From assembly GCF_030719295.1 (NCBI RefSeq), contig NZ_CP120997.1, positions 5,831,001 to 5,895,000 on the forward strand: 64,000 bases of DNA, written 5' to 3'. Shown one piece after another: positions 1-8,479 of this stretch (positions are counted from its first letter, which is position 1; each line of letters begins with the position of its first letter). A model generated the notes under the pieces. The model was not told the DNA's origin and made no database searches. It was given only the letters and a program-made list of their open reading frames with translations. The translations under genes were made by a program, and so were the position numbers. The DNA is from Streptomyces sp. Mut1 (GTDB lineage: Bacteria > Actinomycetota > Actinomycetes > Streptomycetales > Streptomycetaceae).

Positions 1-710
1 ACGTCAAGCGGGTCCACCTGGAGCTCGGCGGCAAGGCGCCCGTCGTCGTCTTCGAGGACACCGACATCGCCAAGGCCGTCGAGGACATCTCGGTCGCGGG
101 TTACTTCAACGCCGGGCAGGACTGTACGGCGGCGACGCGCGTCCTGGTCCACGAGTCCATCCACGACGAGTTCGTCACCGCGCTCGCCAAGGCCGCCGCC
201 GACACGAAGACGGGCCTGCCGGACGACGAGGACGTGCTCTACGGCCCCCTCAACAACGCCAACCAGCTGGCCCAGGTCAGCGGCTTCATCGAGCGCCTCC
301 CGGCCCACGCCAGGGTCGAGGCGGGCGGCCACCGGGTCGGTGACAAGGGCTACTTCTACGCCCCGACCGTCGTCTCCGGGCTCAAGCAGGACGACGAGAT
401 CATCCAGAACGAGGTCTTCGGCCCGGTCATCACCGTCCAGTCCTTCACGGACGAGGCCCAGGCGCTGGAGTGGGCCAACGGCGTCGAGTACGCGCTGGCC
501 TCCTCGGTGTGGACCAAGGACCACGCGCGAGCCATGCGGATGTCGAAGAACCTCGACTTCGGATGCGTCTGGATCAACACCCACATCCCGCTCGTCGCGG
601 AGATGCCGCACGGTGGTTTCAAGAAGTCCGGTTACGGCAAGGACCTCTCGGCCTACGGCTTCGAGGACTACACGCGCATCAAGCACGTCATGACGTCCAT
701 CGAGGGCTGA
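1..710 (+). CDS. gamma-aminobutyraldehyde dehydrogenase (NAD+ aldehyde dehydrogenase), C-terminal part
   Basis: The gene is cut by the window edge and its first full codon is at position 3. It is the C-terminal half of a class-3 aldehyde dehydrogenase fold. The general-base glutamate lies in LELGGK at the start of the fragment, the catalytic cysteine (codon at 123-125) in FNAGQDCTAATR, and the NAD-fold EVFGPV motif follows at about 410-430. The C-terminal GGFKKSGYGKDLS stretch is typical of gamma-aminobutyraldehyde (phenylacetaldehyde-type) dehydrogenases of the putrescine route. The enzyme would oxidise 4-aminobutanal to GABA in the cytoplasm. The gabT gene about 11 kb downstream supports polyamine/GABA use, but the exact substrate is inferred. 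Confidence 0.85.
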   Translation, partial: VKRVHLELGGKAPVVVFEDTDIAKAVEDISVAGYFNAGQDCTAATRVLVHESIHDEFVTALAKAAADTKTGLPDDEDVLYGPLNNANQLAQVSGFIERLPAHARVEAGGHRVGDKGYFYAPTVVSGLKQDDEIIQNEVFGPVITVQSFTDEAQALEWANGVEYALASSVWTKDHARAMRMSKNLDFGCVWINTHIPLVAEMPHGGFKKSGYGKDLSAYGFEDYTRIKHVMTSIEG

Positions 711-720
711 CCGTACCCAA

Positions 721-764
721 CCCGCGGCCCCGCGCGAACCTGCTGGTTCGCGCGGGGCCGCGGG
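721..764 (+). terminator. intrinsic terminator after the aldehyde dehydrogenase gene
   Basis: A perfect 20-bp inverted repeat (721-740 and 745-764) with a TGCT loop begins 10 bp after the stop codon. It is followed by CGTTTT. Confidence 0.9.
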
Positions 765-895
765 CGTTTTCGGATGATCCCGCGTCCGGCCGTGAGCCGT
801 CGGACCAAGCGGCCGGAGGCCCTGGAGCGGGTGGCGGAGCCGGAGCCGCCAGCCGCCCGCGCCCCGGAACCAGTTGATTGTTTCACCTCGCTGTC

Positions 896-909
896 AAAAA
901 TTTTCGAAA
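896..909. promoter_or_regulatory. AT-rich double palindrome upstream of the beta-helix glycosidase pair
   Basis: AAAATTTT (897-904) overlaps TTTCGAAA (902-909). This is an unusually AT-rich patch about 110 bp before the first glycosidase start. Streptomyces polysaccharide-hydrolase genes are often controlled by operators with GAAA/TTTC arms, so this could be a repressor site. The 711-1017 interval otherwise holds only the terminator upstream. Confidence 0.35.
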
Positions 910-1017
910 TCTGAGCGACATCTTGTGTTCGCGTGTTCGTGATGCTTGAGTGTGAGGCGCTTCCCCTCCCCCCACCTCCCCCACCGGGAAGCGCGGTCGC
1001 AGAGGATTTGGAGTGTC

Positions 1018-2784
1018 ATGAGCACGTCATCCCCCACGCGTCATCCGTACGTACTCGCCGTCGCGGTCGCCCTCGTGGGCACGGCCGTCGGCGTCACCGG
1101 CCCGGCCTCCGCCCAGCAGGCCCCCGAGCCGAGGGCGGCGGCCGTGGCGGGCGCCACGCTTCCCTTCAGCTCCACCGAGGCGGAGTCCGCCACCACCACC
1201 GGCCAGAAGATCGGGCCGGACTACACCCAGGGCACCCTGGCCTCCGAGGCCTCGGGCCGGCAGGCGGTCCGCCTGGACACCGGTCAGAGCGTGGAGTTCA
1301 CCCTCACCGAGGCGGCCAACGCCGTGAACGTCGCTTACAGCGTCCCGGACGGGCAGAGCGGTTCACTCGCGGTCCATGTCAACGGCACCGCGCTCGACGC
1401 GTCCCTGCCCGTCACCTCCAAGTACAGCTACGTCGACACCCCCTGGATCGCCGGCGCGAAGACCCATCACTTCTTCGACAACGCCCGCCTTCTCCTCGGG
1501 CGCGACCTCCGGGCGGGCGACACGGTGGAGCTGGAGGCCGTCTCCACCGAGGTCACCGTCGACGTCGCCGACTTCGAGCAGGTCGGCGCGCCCGCCGGCG
1601 CACCGTCGGGAGCGGTCTCCGTCGTGGACAAGGGAGCCGACGCCACCGGGCAGCAGGACTCCACACAGGCGTTCCGCGAAGCCATCGCCGAGGCCGGGTC
1701 CAGTGGCGGCACCGTGTGGATTCCGGCGGGCGACTTCAAGCTGGACTCCGAGCTCAGCGGTGTCGGGAACGTGACGATCCAGGGCGCCGGAAGCTGGCAC
1801 TCGGTCGTGCACGCCTCACGGTTCATCAACCAGAGCACCTCCGCCGGCAACGTCACCATCAAGGACTTCGCGGTCATCGGCGAGGTCACCGAGCGGGTCG
1901 ACAGCAACCCGGACAACTTCGTCAACGGATCGCTCGGCCCGGACTCCCGGGTCAGCGGCATGTGGTTGCAGCACCTCAAGGTCGGCCTCTGGCTGACCGG
2001 CAACAACGACAACCTGGTCGTCGAGAACAACCGCATCCTCGACACCACGGCGGACGGCCTGAACCTCAACGGCAGCGCCCACGGCGTGCAGGTGCGTGAC
2101 AACTTTTTGCGCAACCAGGGCGACGACTCGCTCGCCATGTGGTCGCTGAACGCCCCCGACACCGACTCCGCCTTCGCGAACAACACCATCTCCCAGCCCA
2201 ACCTGGCGAACGGCATCGCCATCTACGGCGGCAGCGACATCACCGTCAAGGACAACCTGATCAGCGACACCAACGCCCTCGGCAGCGGTATCGCCATCTC
2301 CAACCAGAAATTCGCCGACCCGTTCTTCCCCCTCGGCGGCACCATCACCGTCTCCGGCAACACCCTCGTACGCACCGGGGCCGTCAACCCCAACTGGGGC
2401 CACCCGATGGGCGCGCTGCGCGTGGACGCGTACGACAGCGCCATCGAGGCGAACGTGAACATCACCGGCACCACGATCAAGGACAGCCCCTACAGCGCCT
2501 ACGAGTTCGTCTCCGGCGGCGGCACCGGCCAGGAGGTCAGGAACGTCACGGTCGACGGGTCGGACGTCGACGGGGTCGGCACGGTCGTCGTCCAGGCCGA
2601 GACGCCCGGCGCCGTGACGATGTCGGACGTCACCGCGACCGGCGTCGGCGCGGCGGGCGTCTACAACTGCGCCTACCCCGAGGGCTCCGGCACCTTCACG
2701 CTCACCGACGGCGGCGGCAACTCCGGCTGGGACACCACCTGGGACGACTGCTCCGCCTGGCCCGAGCCGGACAGCGGGAACTAG
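1018..2784 (+). CDS. secreted parallel beta-helix glycoside hydrolase, GH87-like (alpha-1,3-glucanase/mycodextranase type)
   Basis: A 588-residue exported protein. Residues 1 to about 36 form a Sec signal peptide ending near ASA. Residues about 50-190 resemble a CBM35-type carbohydrate-binding module (EAE/EAES start, 'YSVPDG' core). The rest is a right-handed parallel beta-helix with many N-rich turns. The DGLN motif (D346) followed 23 residues later by GDD (D369, D370) resembles the acidic triad of GH87 alpha-1,3-glucanases; the GH87 assignment is by motif and architecture only. I chose the ATG at 1018 because the signal peptide starts there and GGAG lies just upstream; a TTG at 946 would add an unlikely leader. 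It is followed at 66 bp by a paralogue. It probably degrades fungal or bacterial alpha-glucan outside the cell. Generic pectate-lyase-fold hydrolase is the fallback. Confidence 0.7.
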   Translation: MSTSSPTRHPYVLAVAVALVGTAVGVTGPASAQQAPEPRAAAVAGATLPFSSTEAESATTTGQKIGPDYTQGTLASEASGRQAVRLDTGQSVEFTLTEAANAVNVAYSVPDGQSGSLAVHVNGTALDASLPVTSKYSYVDTPWIAGAKTHHFFDNARLLLGRDLRAGDTVELEAVSTEVTVDVADFEQVGAPAGAPSGAVSVVDKGADATGQQDSTQAFREAIAEAGSSGGTVWIPAGDFKLDSELSGVGNVTIQGAGSWHSVVHASRFINQSTSAGNVTIKDFAVIGEVTERVDSNPDNFVNGSLGPDSRVSGMWLQHLKVGLWLTGNNDNLVVENNRILDTTADGLNLNGSAHGVQVRDNFLRNQGDDSLAMWSLNAPDTDSAFANNTISQPNLANGIAIYGGSDITVKDNLISDTNALGSGIAISNQKFADPFFPLGGTITVSGNTLVRTGAVNPNWGHPMGALRVDAYDSAIEANVNITGTTIKDSPYSAYEFVSGGGTGQEVRNVTVDGSDVDGVGTVVVQAETPGAVTMSDVTATGVGAAGVYNCAYPEGSGTFTLTDGGGNSGWDTTWDDCSAWPEPDSGN

Positions 2785-2850
2785 CGCCAAGTCGTATACA
2801 TCGCCCCCCCACATTTCCCCCCGCATTCCCCCCACATCGAGAGGAACACC

Positions 2851-4773
2851 GTGACAAGGAGAGACTGGAGCAGGCGGAGCATCGCCGTCACGCTCGGCGC
2901 CACGCTGACCGCCGCCTGGCTGCTGCCGGCCGCCGCACACGGCGCGCCGGTGGTGTCCGTACCGACGGCCGCCGCGGCCGACCGGGGCGCGCCGTCCCCG
3001 TACACCGAGTACGAGCTGGAGGACGGCACCTACGACGGCACCCTGCTGGAGACGGACGCCACGCGCACCTTCGGGCACACCAACTTCGCCACCGAGTCCT
3101 CGGGGCGCAAGTCGGTACGGCTCGACTCCACCGGCCAGTACGCGGAGTTCACGTCGACCGTCAGCACCAACTCGATCGTCGTCCGCAACTCCATACCCGA
3201 CGCGCCGGGCGGAGGCGGCCAGGAGAAGACGTTGAGCCTCTACGCCGACGGCACGTTCGTGCAGAAGCTGGACCTGTCGTCCAAGCACAGCTGGCTGTAC
3301 GGCAGCACGGACGACCCGGAAGGTCTGACGAACACCCCGGGCGGTGACGCGCGGCGCCTGTTCGACGAGTCGCACGCCCTGCTCGACAAGACCTATCCCG
3401 AGGGGACCACCTTCCGCCTCCAGCGGGACGCCGACGACGACGCCGCGTACTACGTGGTCGACCTGGTCGATCTGGAACAGGTGGCGCCGCCCGCGAGCAA
3501 GCCCGAGGAGTGCGCCTCGATCACCGAGTACGGCGCGGTCCCGGACGACGGGAAGGACGACACGGACGCGATCCAGGCGGCCGTCACCGCCAACCAGAAC
3601 GGTGAGATCGACTGTGTGTGGATCCCGGCCGGGCAGTGGCGCCAGGAACAGAAGATCCTCACCGACGACCCGCAGGACCGCGGGGAGTACAACCAGGTCG
3701 GCATCCGCGATGTCACGATCCGCGGCGCCGGCATGTGGCACTCCCAGCTCTACTCCCTGACCCCGCCGCAGGACGCGGGCGGCATCAACCACCCGCACGA
3801 GGGCAACTTCGGCTTCGACATCGACGACAACACCAAGATCTCGGACATCGCGATCTTCGGCTCCGGCACCATCCGGGGCGGCGACGGAAACGCCGAGGGC
3901 GGAGTGGGCCTGAACGGCCGCTTCGGGAAGAACACCAAGATCACCAACGTCTGGATCGAGCACGCCAACGTCGGCACCTGGGTCGGCCGCGACTACAGCA
4001 ACATCCCCGAGCTGTGGGGCCCCGGCGACGGGCTCGAATTCAGCGGGATGCGCATTCGCAACACCTACGCGGACGGCATCAACTTCACCAACGGCACCCA
4101 CGACTCCACCGTCACCGACTCCTCCTTCCGCAACACCGGGGACGACGCACTGGCCGTGTGGGCGAGCAAGTACGTCAAGGACCCGGCGGTCGACGTCGGC
4201 CACGACAACGTCTTCAGCAACAACACGATCCAGCTGCCCTGGCGGGCCAACGGCATCGCGGTGTACGGCGGCTACGGCAACAGGATCGAGAACAACCTGG
4301 TCTCCGACACCATGAACTACCCGGGCATCATGCTCGCCACGGACCACGACCCGGTGCCCTTCTCCGGGGAGACCCTGATCGCCAACAACGGGCTCTACCG
4401 CACGGGCGGGGCGTTCTGGAACGAGGACCAGGAGTTCGGCGCGATCACCCTGTTCGCGCAGGGCTCCGACATCCCCGGCGTCACGATCCGCGACACCGAC
4501 ATCCAGGACTCGACGTACGACGGCATCCAGTTCAAGACCGGCGGGGGCGCGATGCCGGATGTACGGATCAGCAACGTGACGATCTCCGGGTCCTCCAACG
4601 GCTCCGGCATCCTCGCCATGGGCGGCGCGCGAGGCAGCGCGACGCTCACCGATGTGACCATCAGCGGCTCGCGCGACGGAGACGTCCTGGTCGAACCCGG
4701 ATCGCAGTTCGTGATCGACACGGGTGACGCGCAGGCCACCGCCGGGACGCGGGGCAGCGGGCAGGGACAGTAG
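2851..4773 (+). CDS. secreted parallel beta-helix glycoside hydrolase, GH87-like paralogue
   Basis: A 640-residue protein from a GTG preceded by GAGAGG. The leader contains SRRSIAV and a hydrophobic stretch ending AHG, which fits a Tat or Sec signal peptide. An N-terminal CBM35-like module (about 50-210, YELEDGTYDG...) precedes a DYGAV-like 'TEYGAVPDDGKDDT' entry into the beta-helix. The putative catalytic set is DGIN (D408) plus GDD (D431, D432), the same spacing as in the upstream gene. It is similar to the upstream gene along its whole length, so this is a tandem paralogue, probably co-transcribed across a 66-bp gap. Substrate is likely alpha-1,3- or mixed alpha-glucan by family, not shown by sequence. 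Confidence 0.7.
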   Translation: MTRRDWSRRSIAVTLGATLTAAWLLPAAAHGAPVVSVPTAAAADRGAPSPYTEYELEDGTYDGTLLETDATRTFGHTNFATESSGRKSVRLDSTGQYAEFTSTVSTNSIVVRNSIPDAPGGGGQEKTLSLYADGTFVQKLDLSSKHSWLYGSTDDPEGLTNTPGGDARRLFDESHALLDKTYPEGTTFRLQRDADDDAAYYVVDLVDLEQVAPPASKPEECASITEYGAVPDDGKDDTDAIQAAVTANQNGEIDCVWIPAGQWRQEQKILTDDPQDRGEYNQVGIRDVTIRGAGMWHSQLYSLTPPQDAGGINHPHEGNFGFDIDDNTKISDIAIFGSGTIRGGDGNAEGGVGLNGRFGKNTKITNVWIEHANVGTWVGRDYSNIPELWGPGDGLEFSGMRIRNTYADGINFTNGTHDSTVTDSSFRNTGDDALAVWASKYVKDPAVDVGHDNVFSNNTIQLPWRANGIAVYGGYGNRIENNLVSDTMNYPGIMLATDHDPVPFSGETLIANNGLYRTGGAFWNEDQEFGAITLFAQGSDIPGVTIRDTDIQDSTYDGIQFKTGGGAMPDVRISNVTISGSSNGSGILAMGGARGSATLTDVTISGSRDGDVLVEPGSQFVIDTGDAQATAGTRGSGQGQ

Positions 4774-4811
4774 CGGCCCGGCGGCGGGGCCCCGCGCCCC
4801 GGCGCTCGGCG

Positions 4812-4849
4812 GGACCGCCCGGATCCGACTCCCCGGATCCGGGCGGTCC
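4812..4849. terminator. bidirectional terminator between convergent genes
   Basis: A perfect 16-bp stem (4812-4827 with 4834-4849) with a 6-nt loop lies between the glycosidase stop at 4773 and the stop of the minus-strand phosphodiesterase at 4854. Confidence 0.85.
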
Positions 4850-4853
4850 TACG

Positions 4854-5558
4854 TCAACGGGCCTTTCGGGCGGCGGACTTCACGATCACGGAGTGCAGCA
4901 CGTCGATCCGGTTGGTGGTGATGGAGTCCACGCCGTGCCGGATCAGCCGGCGCATCGTGCGGCCGGTGTCCGCGGTCCAGGCCGAGACCAGCAGCCCGTC
5001 CCGGTGGTTGCGTTCCGCCAGCTCCGCGCCGACCAGGCCGAAGCGGTAGTTCAGCCAGCGCGGCCGCACCGCCTCCAGCAGGGCCGGGCGCGGCGGCGCC
5101 AGTGTCGTCCAGGTCATCGCGATCTCGGCGGACGGGTCGGCGGCCCGTACCCGCAGCATGGCCTGGGGGCCCGCGCAGTAGTACACCCGGTCACCGGCCC
5201 CGCACTCCCGCACCACCCCCACCGTCCGCCGCACCGACTCGTCCGTGGAACCGGGCAGATCGACCATCACCCGGTGCGCCCCGACGGCGAGCAGCGCCTC
5301 GCGGAGCGTCGGCACACCGCCCGCCGTCAGCTCGGTCAGCTCCCGGTGGGTGAGCCGGTCCAGCCGCAGGTCATGGCCCCACAGCCGGTCCAGCGTGGCG
5401 TCGTGCAGCAGGACCGGCACCCCGTCGCGGGTGATCCGGACGTCGACCTCGACCGCGTCCGCCCCCCGTTCGACGGCGGAGCGGACCGAGGGCAGGGTGT
5501 TCTCGCGGGCACGGTACGGATCGCCGCGATGGGCGACGGCGGTGACAGGCATGGGCAT
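4854..5558 (-). CDS. glycerophosphodiester phosphodiesterase
   Basis: A 234-residue cytoplasmic GDPD-family enzyme with no signal peptide. Motifs in order: AHRGDP near the N-terminus (catalytic His, Arg), ENTLPS, VEVDVRITRDGVPVLLHD (metal-binding E/D and second catalytic His), and a C-terminal VSAWTAD...GVDSITTNRID. It hydrolyses glycerophosphodiesters to glycerol-3-phosphate and an alcohol. Three in-frame ATGs/adjacent starts lie at the 5' end. GACAAT ends 6 nt before the first ATG, so it may be leaderless from its own promoter, although it starts only 25 bp after the stop of the upstream deaminase gene. Confidence 0.88.
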   Translation of the reverse strand: MPMPVTAVAHRGDPYRARENTLPSVRSAVERGADAVEVDVRITRDGVPVLLHDATLDRLWGHDLRLDRLTHRELTELTAGGVPTLREALLAVGAHRVMVDLPGSTDESVRRTVGVVRECGAGDRVYYCAGPQAMLRVRAADPSAEIAMTWTTLAPPRPALLEAVRPRWLNYRFGLVGAELAERNHRDGLLVSAWTADTGRTMRRLIRHGVDSITTNRIDVLHSVIVKSAARKAR

Positions 5559-5582
5559 GGGGCCATTGTCACCGTCGGGCGG

Positions 5583-6617
5583 TCACCGTCCGACGCTCGC
5601 CAGCCAGTTGTCCGTGTACGTGTCGATCTCGGCGGCCAGCGCGCGCTTGCCGGCCGGGTCGAGGAAGGATGCCTCGACGGCGTTCTTCGCGACCGAGGCC
5701 AGGCCCCGTTCGTCGAGACCGAGGATGCGGGCGGCCACCGCGTACTCGTTGTTGAGGTCGGTGCCGAACATGGGCGGGTCGTCGCTGTTGATCGTGACCA
5801 GCACGCCCGCCCGGACCATCTCCCTGACCGGGTGCTGCTCGATGTCCTTCACCGCCCGGGTGGCGATGTTCGACGTGGGGCAGACCTCCAGGGCGATGCG
5901 GTGTTCGGCGAGGTGGTCCAGCAGCTTGGGATCGGCCACCGAGCTGGTGCCGTGGCCGATGCGCTCGGCGCGCAGCGACGTCAGCGCGTCCCAGACGGTC
6001 TGCGGGCCCGTGGTCTCCCCGGCGTGCGGCACCGAGTGCAGGCCGGCGGCGATCGCGCGGTCGAAGTAGGGCTTGAACTGCGGGCGGTCCACGCCGATCT
6101 CCGGGCCGCCGAGCCCGAACGAGACGAGCCCCTCGGGCCGCAGGTCCACGGCGAGCCGGGTGGTCCCCTCGGCCGCTTCGAGACCGGCCTCGCCCGGGAT
6201 GTCGAAGCACCAGCGCAGTACGACACCGAGCTCCCGCTCGGCCGCCTTGCGGGCGTCCTCTATGGCCTCCATGAAGCCCTGCTCGGGAATGCCGCGCCGG
6301 GTCGAGGAGAACGGGGTGACCGTCAGCTCCGCGTAACGGATGTTCTGCCGGGCCATGTCGCGGGCGACCTCGAACGTCAGCAGCCGTACGTCCTCCGGGG
6401 TGCGGATCAGGTCCACGACCGAGAGGTAGACCTCGATGAAGTGGCCGAAGTCGGTGAACGTGAAGTAGTCGGCCAGGGCCTCGGGGTCGGTGGGGACCTT
6501 GGAGTCGGGGTGGTGCGCGGCCAGCTCGGCGACGATGCGGGGCGAGGCCGACCCGACGTGGTGGACATGGAGCTCGGCCTTGGGCAGCCCCGCGATGAAG
6601 GGGTGCGGATCGGTCAC
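5583..6617 (-). CDS. add: adenosine deaminase-family enzyme, probably aminodeoxyfutalosine deaminase
   Basis: A 344-residue TIM-barrel metal-dependent deaminase (COG1816). Visible metal and catalytic motifs: KAELHVHHVGSA (two zinc-binding His), SVPHAGET (His and catalytic Glu), RIGHGTS (His), and INSDDPPMF (zinc-binding Asp pair). The HVHHVGSA variant differs from the HxHLDG/HLEG of classical adenosine deaminases. Close Streptomyces relatives were reported to deaminate 6-aminodeoxyfutalosine in the futalosine menaquinone pathway, and I infer the same here from family and remembered gene order. The GTG start has GGAGG five bases upstream. Plain adenosine deaminase remains possible. Confidence 0.8.
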   Translation of the reverse strand: MTDPHPFIAGLPKAELHVHHVGSASPRIVAELAAHHPDSKVPTDPEALADYFTFTDFGHFIEVYLSVVDLIRTPEDVRLLTFEVARDMARQNIRYAELTVTPFSSTRRGIPEQGFMEAIEDARKAAERELGVVLRWCFDIPGEAGLEAAEGTTRLAVDLRPEGLVSFGLGGPEIGVDRPQFKPYFDRAIAAGLHSVPHAGETTGPQTVWDALTSLRAERIGHGTSSVADPKLLDHLAEHRIALEVCPTSNIATRAVKDIEQHPVREMVRAGVLVTINSDDPPMFGTDLNNEYAVAARILGLDERGLASVAKNAVEASFLDPAGKRALAAEIDTYTDNWLASVGR

Positions 6618-6743
6618 CGGGGCCTCCGTGGGCGTGGTGTGGCTACGGGCCGCCGGCCGCCAGGGGGTGGCCGGGGCATGGGACGGGAGTCATCGTAGGA
6701 CGGGCTCGCCCGTAGCATGACCGCATCACGATGGGGGAGGCCC

Positions 6744-7571
6744 ATGCCAGACAACACAGAGCAGCCGTCGGACGGGGCCGCGTCGCGCGATCCGTGGGCT
6801 CCGCCGCAGTCCAGGGTGCCCCTGGACAAGAAGCCCGGCGCGGACGGACGACCGGCCGGAGGTACTCCGCAGGACGCCCGCCCGCCGACGGCCGCGCCCG
6901 AGGGCACCCGCCCGCCGAGCGTGCACGATCAGCAGACGGTCGCCGCGATGCCGGGCGTGGGGACGGGCCCCGTGCCGCCCCCCGGCTTCGCCGCGCCGGA
7001 GTCCGGGCAGCAGCCCGGGACCGTACCGATGCCGCCGGTCGGCCCGCACGGCCCGGGGCAGGCCCCGCCGCAGTACGGCTACCCGACCGGGCAGACCCCG
7101 CAGTACGGCTACCCCGGCACCCAGCCGCAGTACGGCTACCCGGCAGGTCAGGCGCCGCAGGCCCCGCAGTACGGCTACCCGGGCTACCCCGGCTACGGGC
7201 AGACCTGGGGCGGCCCGCAGCCCGCGAACGGGATGGGTGTCGCCGCGCTGGTGCTCGGCATCATCGCGACGGCCGCCTTCTGCATGCTCGGCCTCGGGAT
7301 CATCCTCGGCGTCCTCGCCCTGATCTTCGGGCTGATAGGCCGCGGCCGCGTCCGCGACGGCGTGGCCGACAACGGCGGGGTGGCCCTGGCCGGCGTCATC
7401 CTCGGCTCGGTCGGGATCGTCGTCAGCGCGGCGTTCCTGGGACTGACCATCTGGGCGGCGAACACCGACGACGACGAGAGCGACGACCGGGTGTACGAAA
7501 CGGTGCCGACCTCCCTGGTCGTCGAGGCGCCACGGCACACTCCGCTGGGGAGCCTCTCCCCCAAGGTTTGA
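6744..7571 (+). CDS. DUF4190-type membrane protein with proline/tyrosine-rich N-terminus
   Basis: A 275-residue protein of unknown function. Residues about 1-160 are disordered and rich in P, G and Q, with four to five copies of a PQYGYP repeat (about 110-150). Two hydrophobic helices (about 165-195 and 210-240) form the DUF4190 membrane part, separated by a GRGRVRDG loop. A short acidic tail (DDDESDD) follows. I chose the ATG at 6744 for its GGGGGAGG site; an upstream in-frame ATG at 6717 lacks one. It is divergent from the deaminase gene and ends in a shared terminator. Such proteins are common in Streptomyces, and the YP-rich tail may mediate assembly at the membrane, but that is a guess. 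Confidence 0.8.
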   Translation: MPDNTEQPSDGAASRDPWAPPQSRVPLDKKPGADGRPAGGTPQDARPPTAAPEGTRPPSVHDQQTVAAMPGVGTGPVPPPGFAAPESGQQPGTVPMPPVGPHGPGQAPPQYGYPTGQTPQYGYPGTQPQYGYPAGQAPQAPQYGYPGYPGYGQTWGGPQPANGMGVAALVLGIIATAAFCMLGLGIILGVLALIFGLIGRGRVRDGVADNGGVALAGVILGSVGIVVSAAFLGLTIWAANTDDDESDDRVYETVPTSLVVEAPRHTPLGSLSPKV

Positions 7572-7657
7572 GGGCGCGTCGAGGGGCCGTCGAGGGCCCG
7601 GGGTGTCGAGGCCCTCACGCCACGGCGTCCCGGCCGCCCGGGACGGAGCCGGGCCAT

Positions 7658-7687
7658 GGGGCGGCGGGGACCACTCCCCGCCGCCCC
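7658..7687. terminator. bidirectional terminator
   Basis: A perfect 13-bp G/C stem with a CCAC loop (7658-7670 with 7675-7687) lies between the convergent DUF4190 and NADAR genes. Confidence 0.85.
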
Positions 7688-7690
7688 GCT

Positions 7691-8269
7691 TCATATGCCG
7701 TCGACCCCGCCCCGCAGCCGCTCGCGCGCCTCCATCAGCGCGAAGCCCAGCAGATTCAGGCCCCGCCATGTCGCGGGATCCTGCGCGCGCTGATCGTCCG
7801 CCGCGAGACCGATGCCCCAGATCCGGTCCAGCGGACTCGCCTCCACCAGCACCCGGTCGCCCGTGCCCCGCAGGAACGCGCCCAGCTCCTGGTTCTGGCC
7901 GAACTTGTGGACGCTGCCCGCCACCACCAGCCCGTACCGCTCGCGCTCCCAGACCGCCTCGTCGAAGCCGCGCACCAGGCGGCCGACCTTCTTCGCCTCG
8001 GCGGGGCTCCTCGCCGCCACCGCCCGCCCGGCCGCCTCCTCGTCGCCGAAGAGCCGGGCCTTGCCTGCCATCATCCAGTGCTCGGCCGACGCGTAGCCCA
8101 CGCCGTCGACCGTGAACGGCGAGGGCCACCACTGGCTCAGGCAGCTCGCACCGATCCGGCCGTCCGAGTGCGGGCGGTGCCCCCAGAACAGCAGATACTT
8201 CACCTTCTCGCCGCGTGCGGCCGGCTCGGCCGGCGACTCGGCACTCCGGACATCCCCCAGGTGTTCCAT
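7691..8269 (-). CDS. NADAR (YbiA/RibX-type) family protein
   Basis: A 192-residue cytoplasmic protein with the NADAR fold: YLLFWGH near the start, LSQWWPSPF, then YASAEHWMMAGKARLF, VKFG-like 'VHKFGQNQEL', and WGIGL...W.G.N.LG near the end. NADAR proteins act on ADP-ribose- or riboflavin-related N-glycosides; the YbiA group cleaves damaged riboflavin intermediates, and other members remove ADP-ribose from nucleic acids. Which activity applies here is not visible. I used the ATG at 8269 (MEHLGDV) because the upstream in-frame extension is arginine-rich low-complexity sequence. Confidence 0.82.
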   Translation of the reverse strand: MEHLGDVRSAESPAEPAARGEKVKYLLFWGHRPHSDGRIGASCLSQWWPSPFTVDGVGYASAEHWMMAGKARLFGDEEAAGRAVAARSPAEAKKVGRLVRGFDEAVWERERYGLVVAGSVHKFGQNQELGAFLRGTGDRVLVEASPLDRIWGIGLAADDQRAQDPATWRGLNLLGFALMEARERLRGGVDGI

Positions 8270-8360
8270 GACGCGGAGTCTGCCACCCGCCACTGACAAC
8301 CGGCCCGGCACAGCGGCGCGGACGCAGGTCACAGCCCTGTTTCCAGCGGTACCGCCCGCC

Positions 8361-8374
8361 GTGACGTAGATCAC
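8361..8374. promoter_or_regulatory. Crp-like palindrome
   Basis: GTGACGTAGATCAC has GTGA and TCAC arms exactly 6 bp apart, the geometry of Crp/FNR-family operators. It lies 92 bp upstream of the NADAR start and 106 bp upstream of the next plus-strand gene, between divergent genes. It is close to the GTG-N6-GNCAC core reported for Streptomyces Crp. Confidence 0.5.
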
Positions 8375-8479
8375 TACCAATGAGTAGCCGAACCCGCGTC
8401 ATGAATCGGTCCGGGCCCGCTCTCCCGAGGTGAACGCGCCCGCAGACCTGCCGGCGCGACCGGAGACGAAGGGCGGGCC

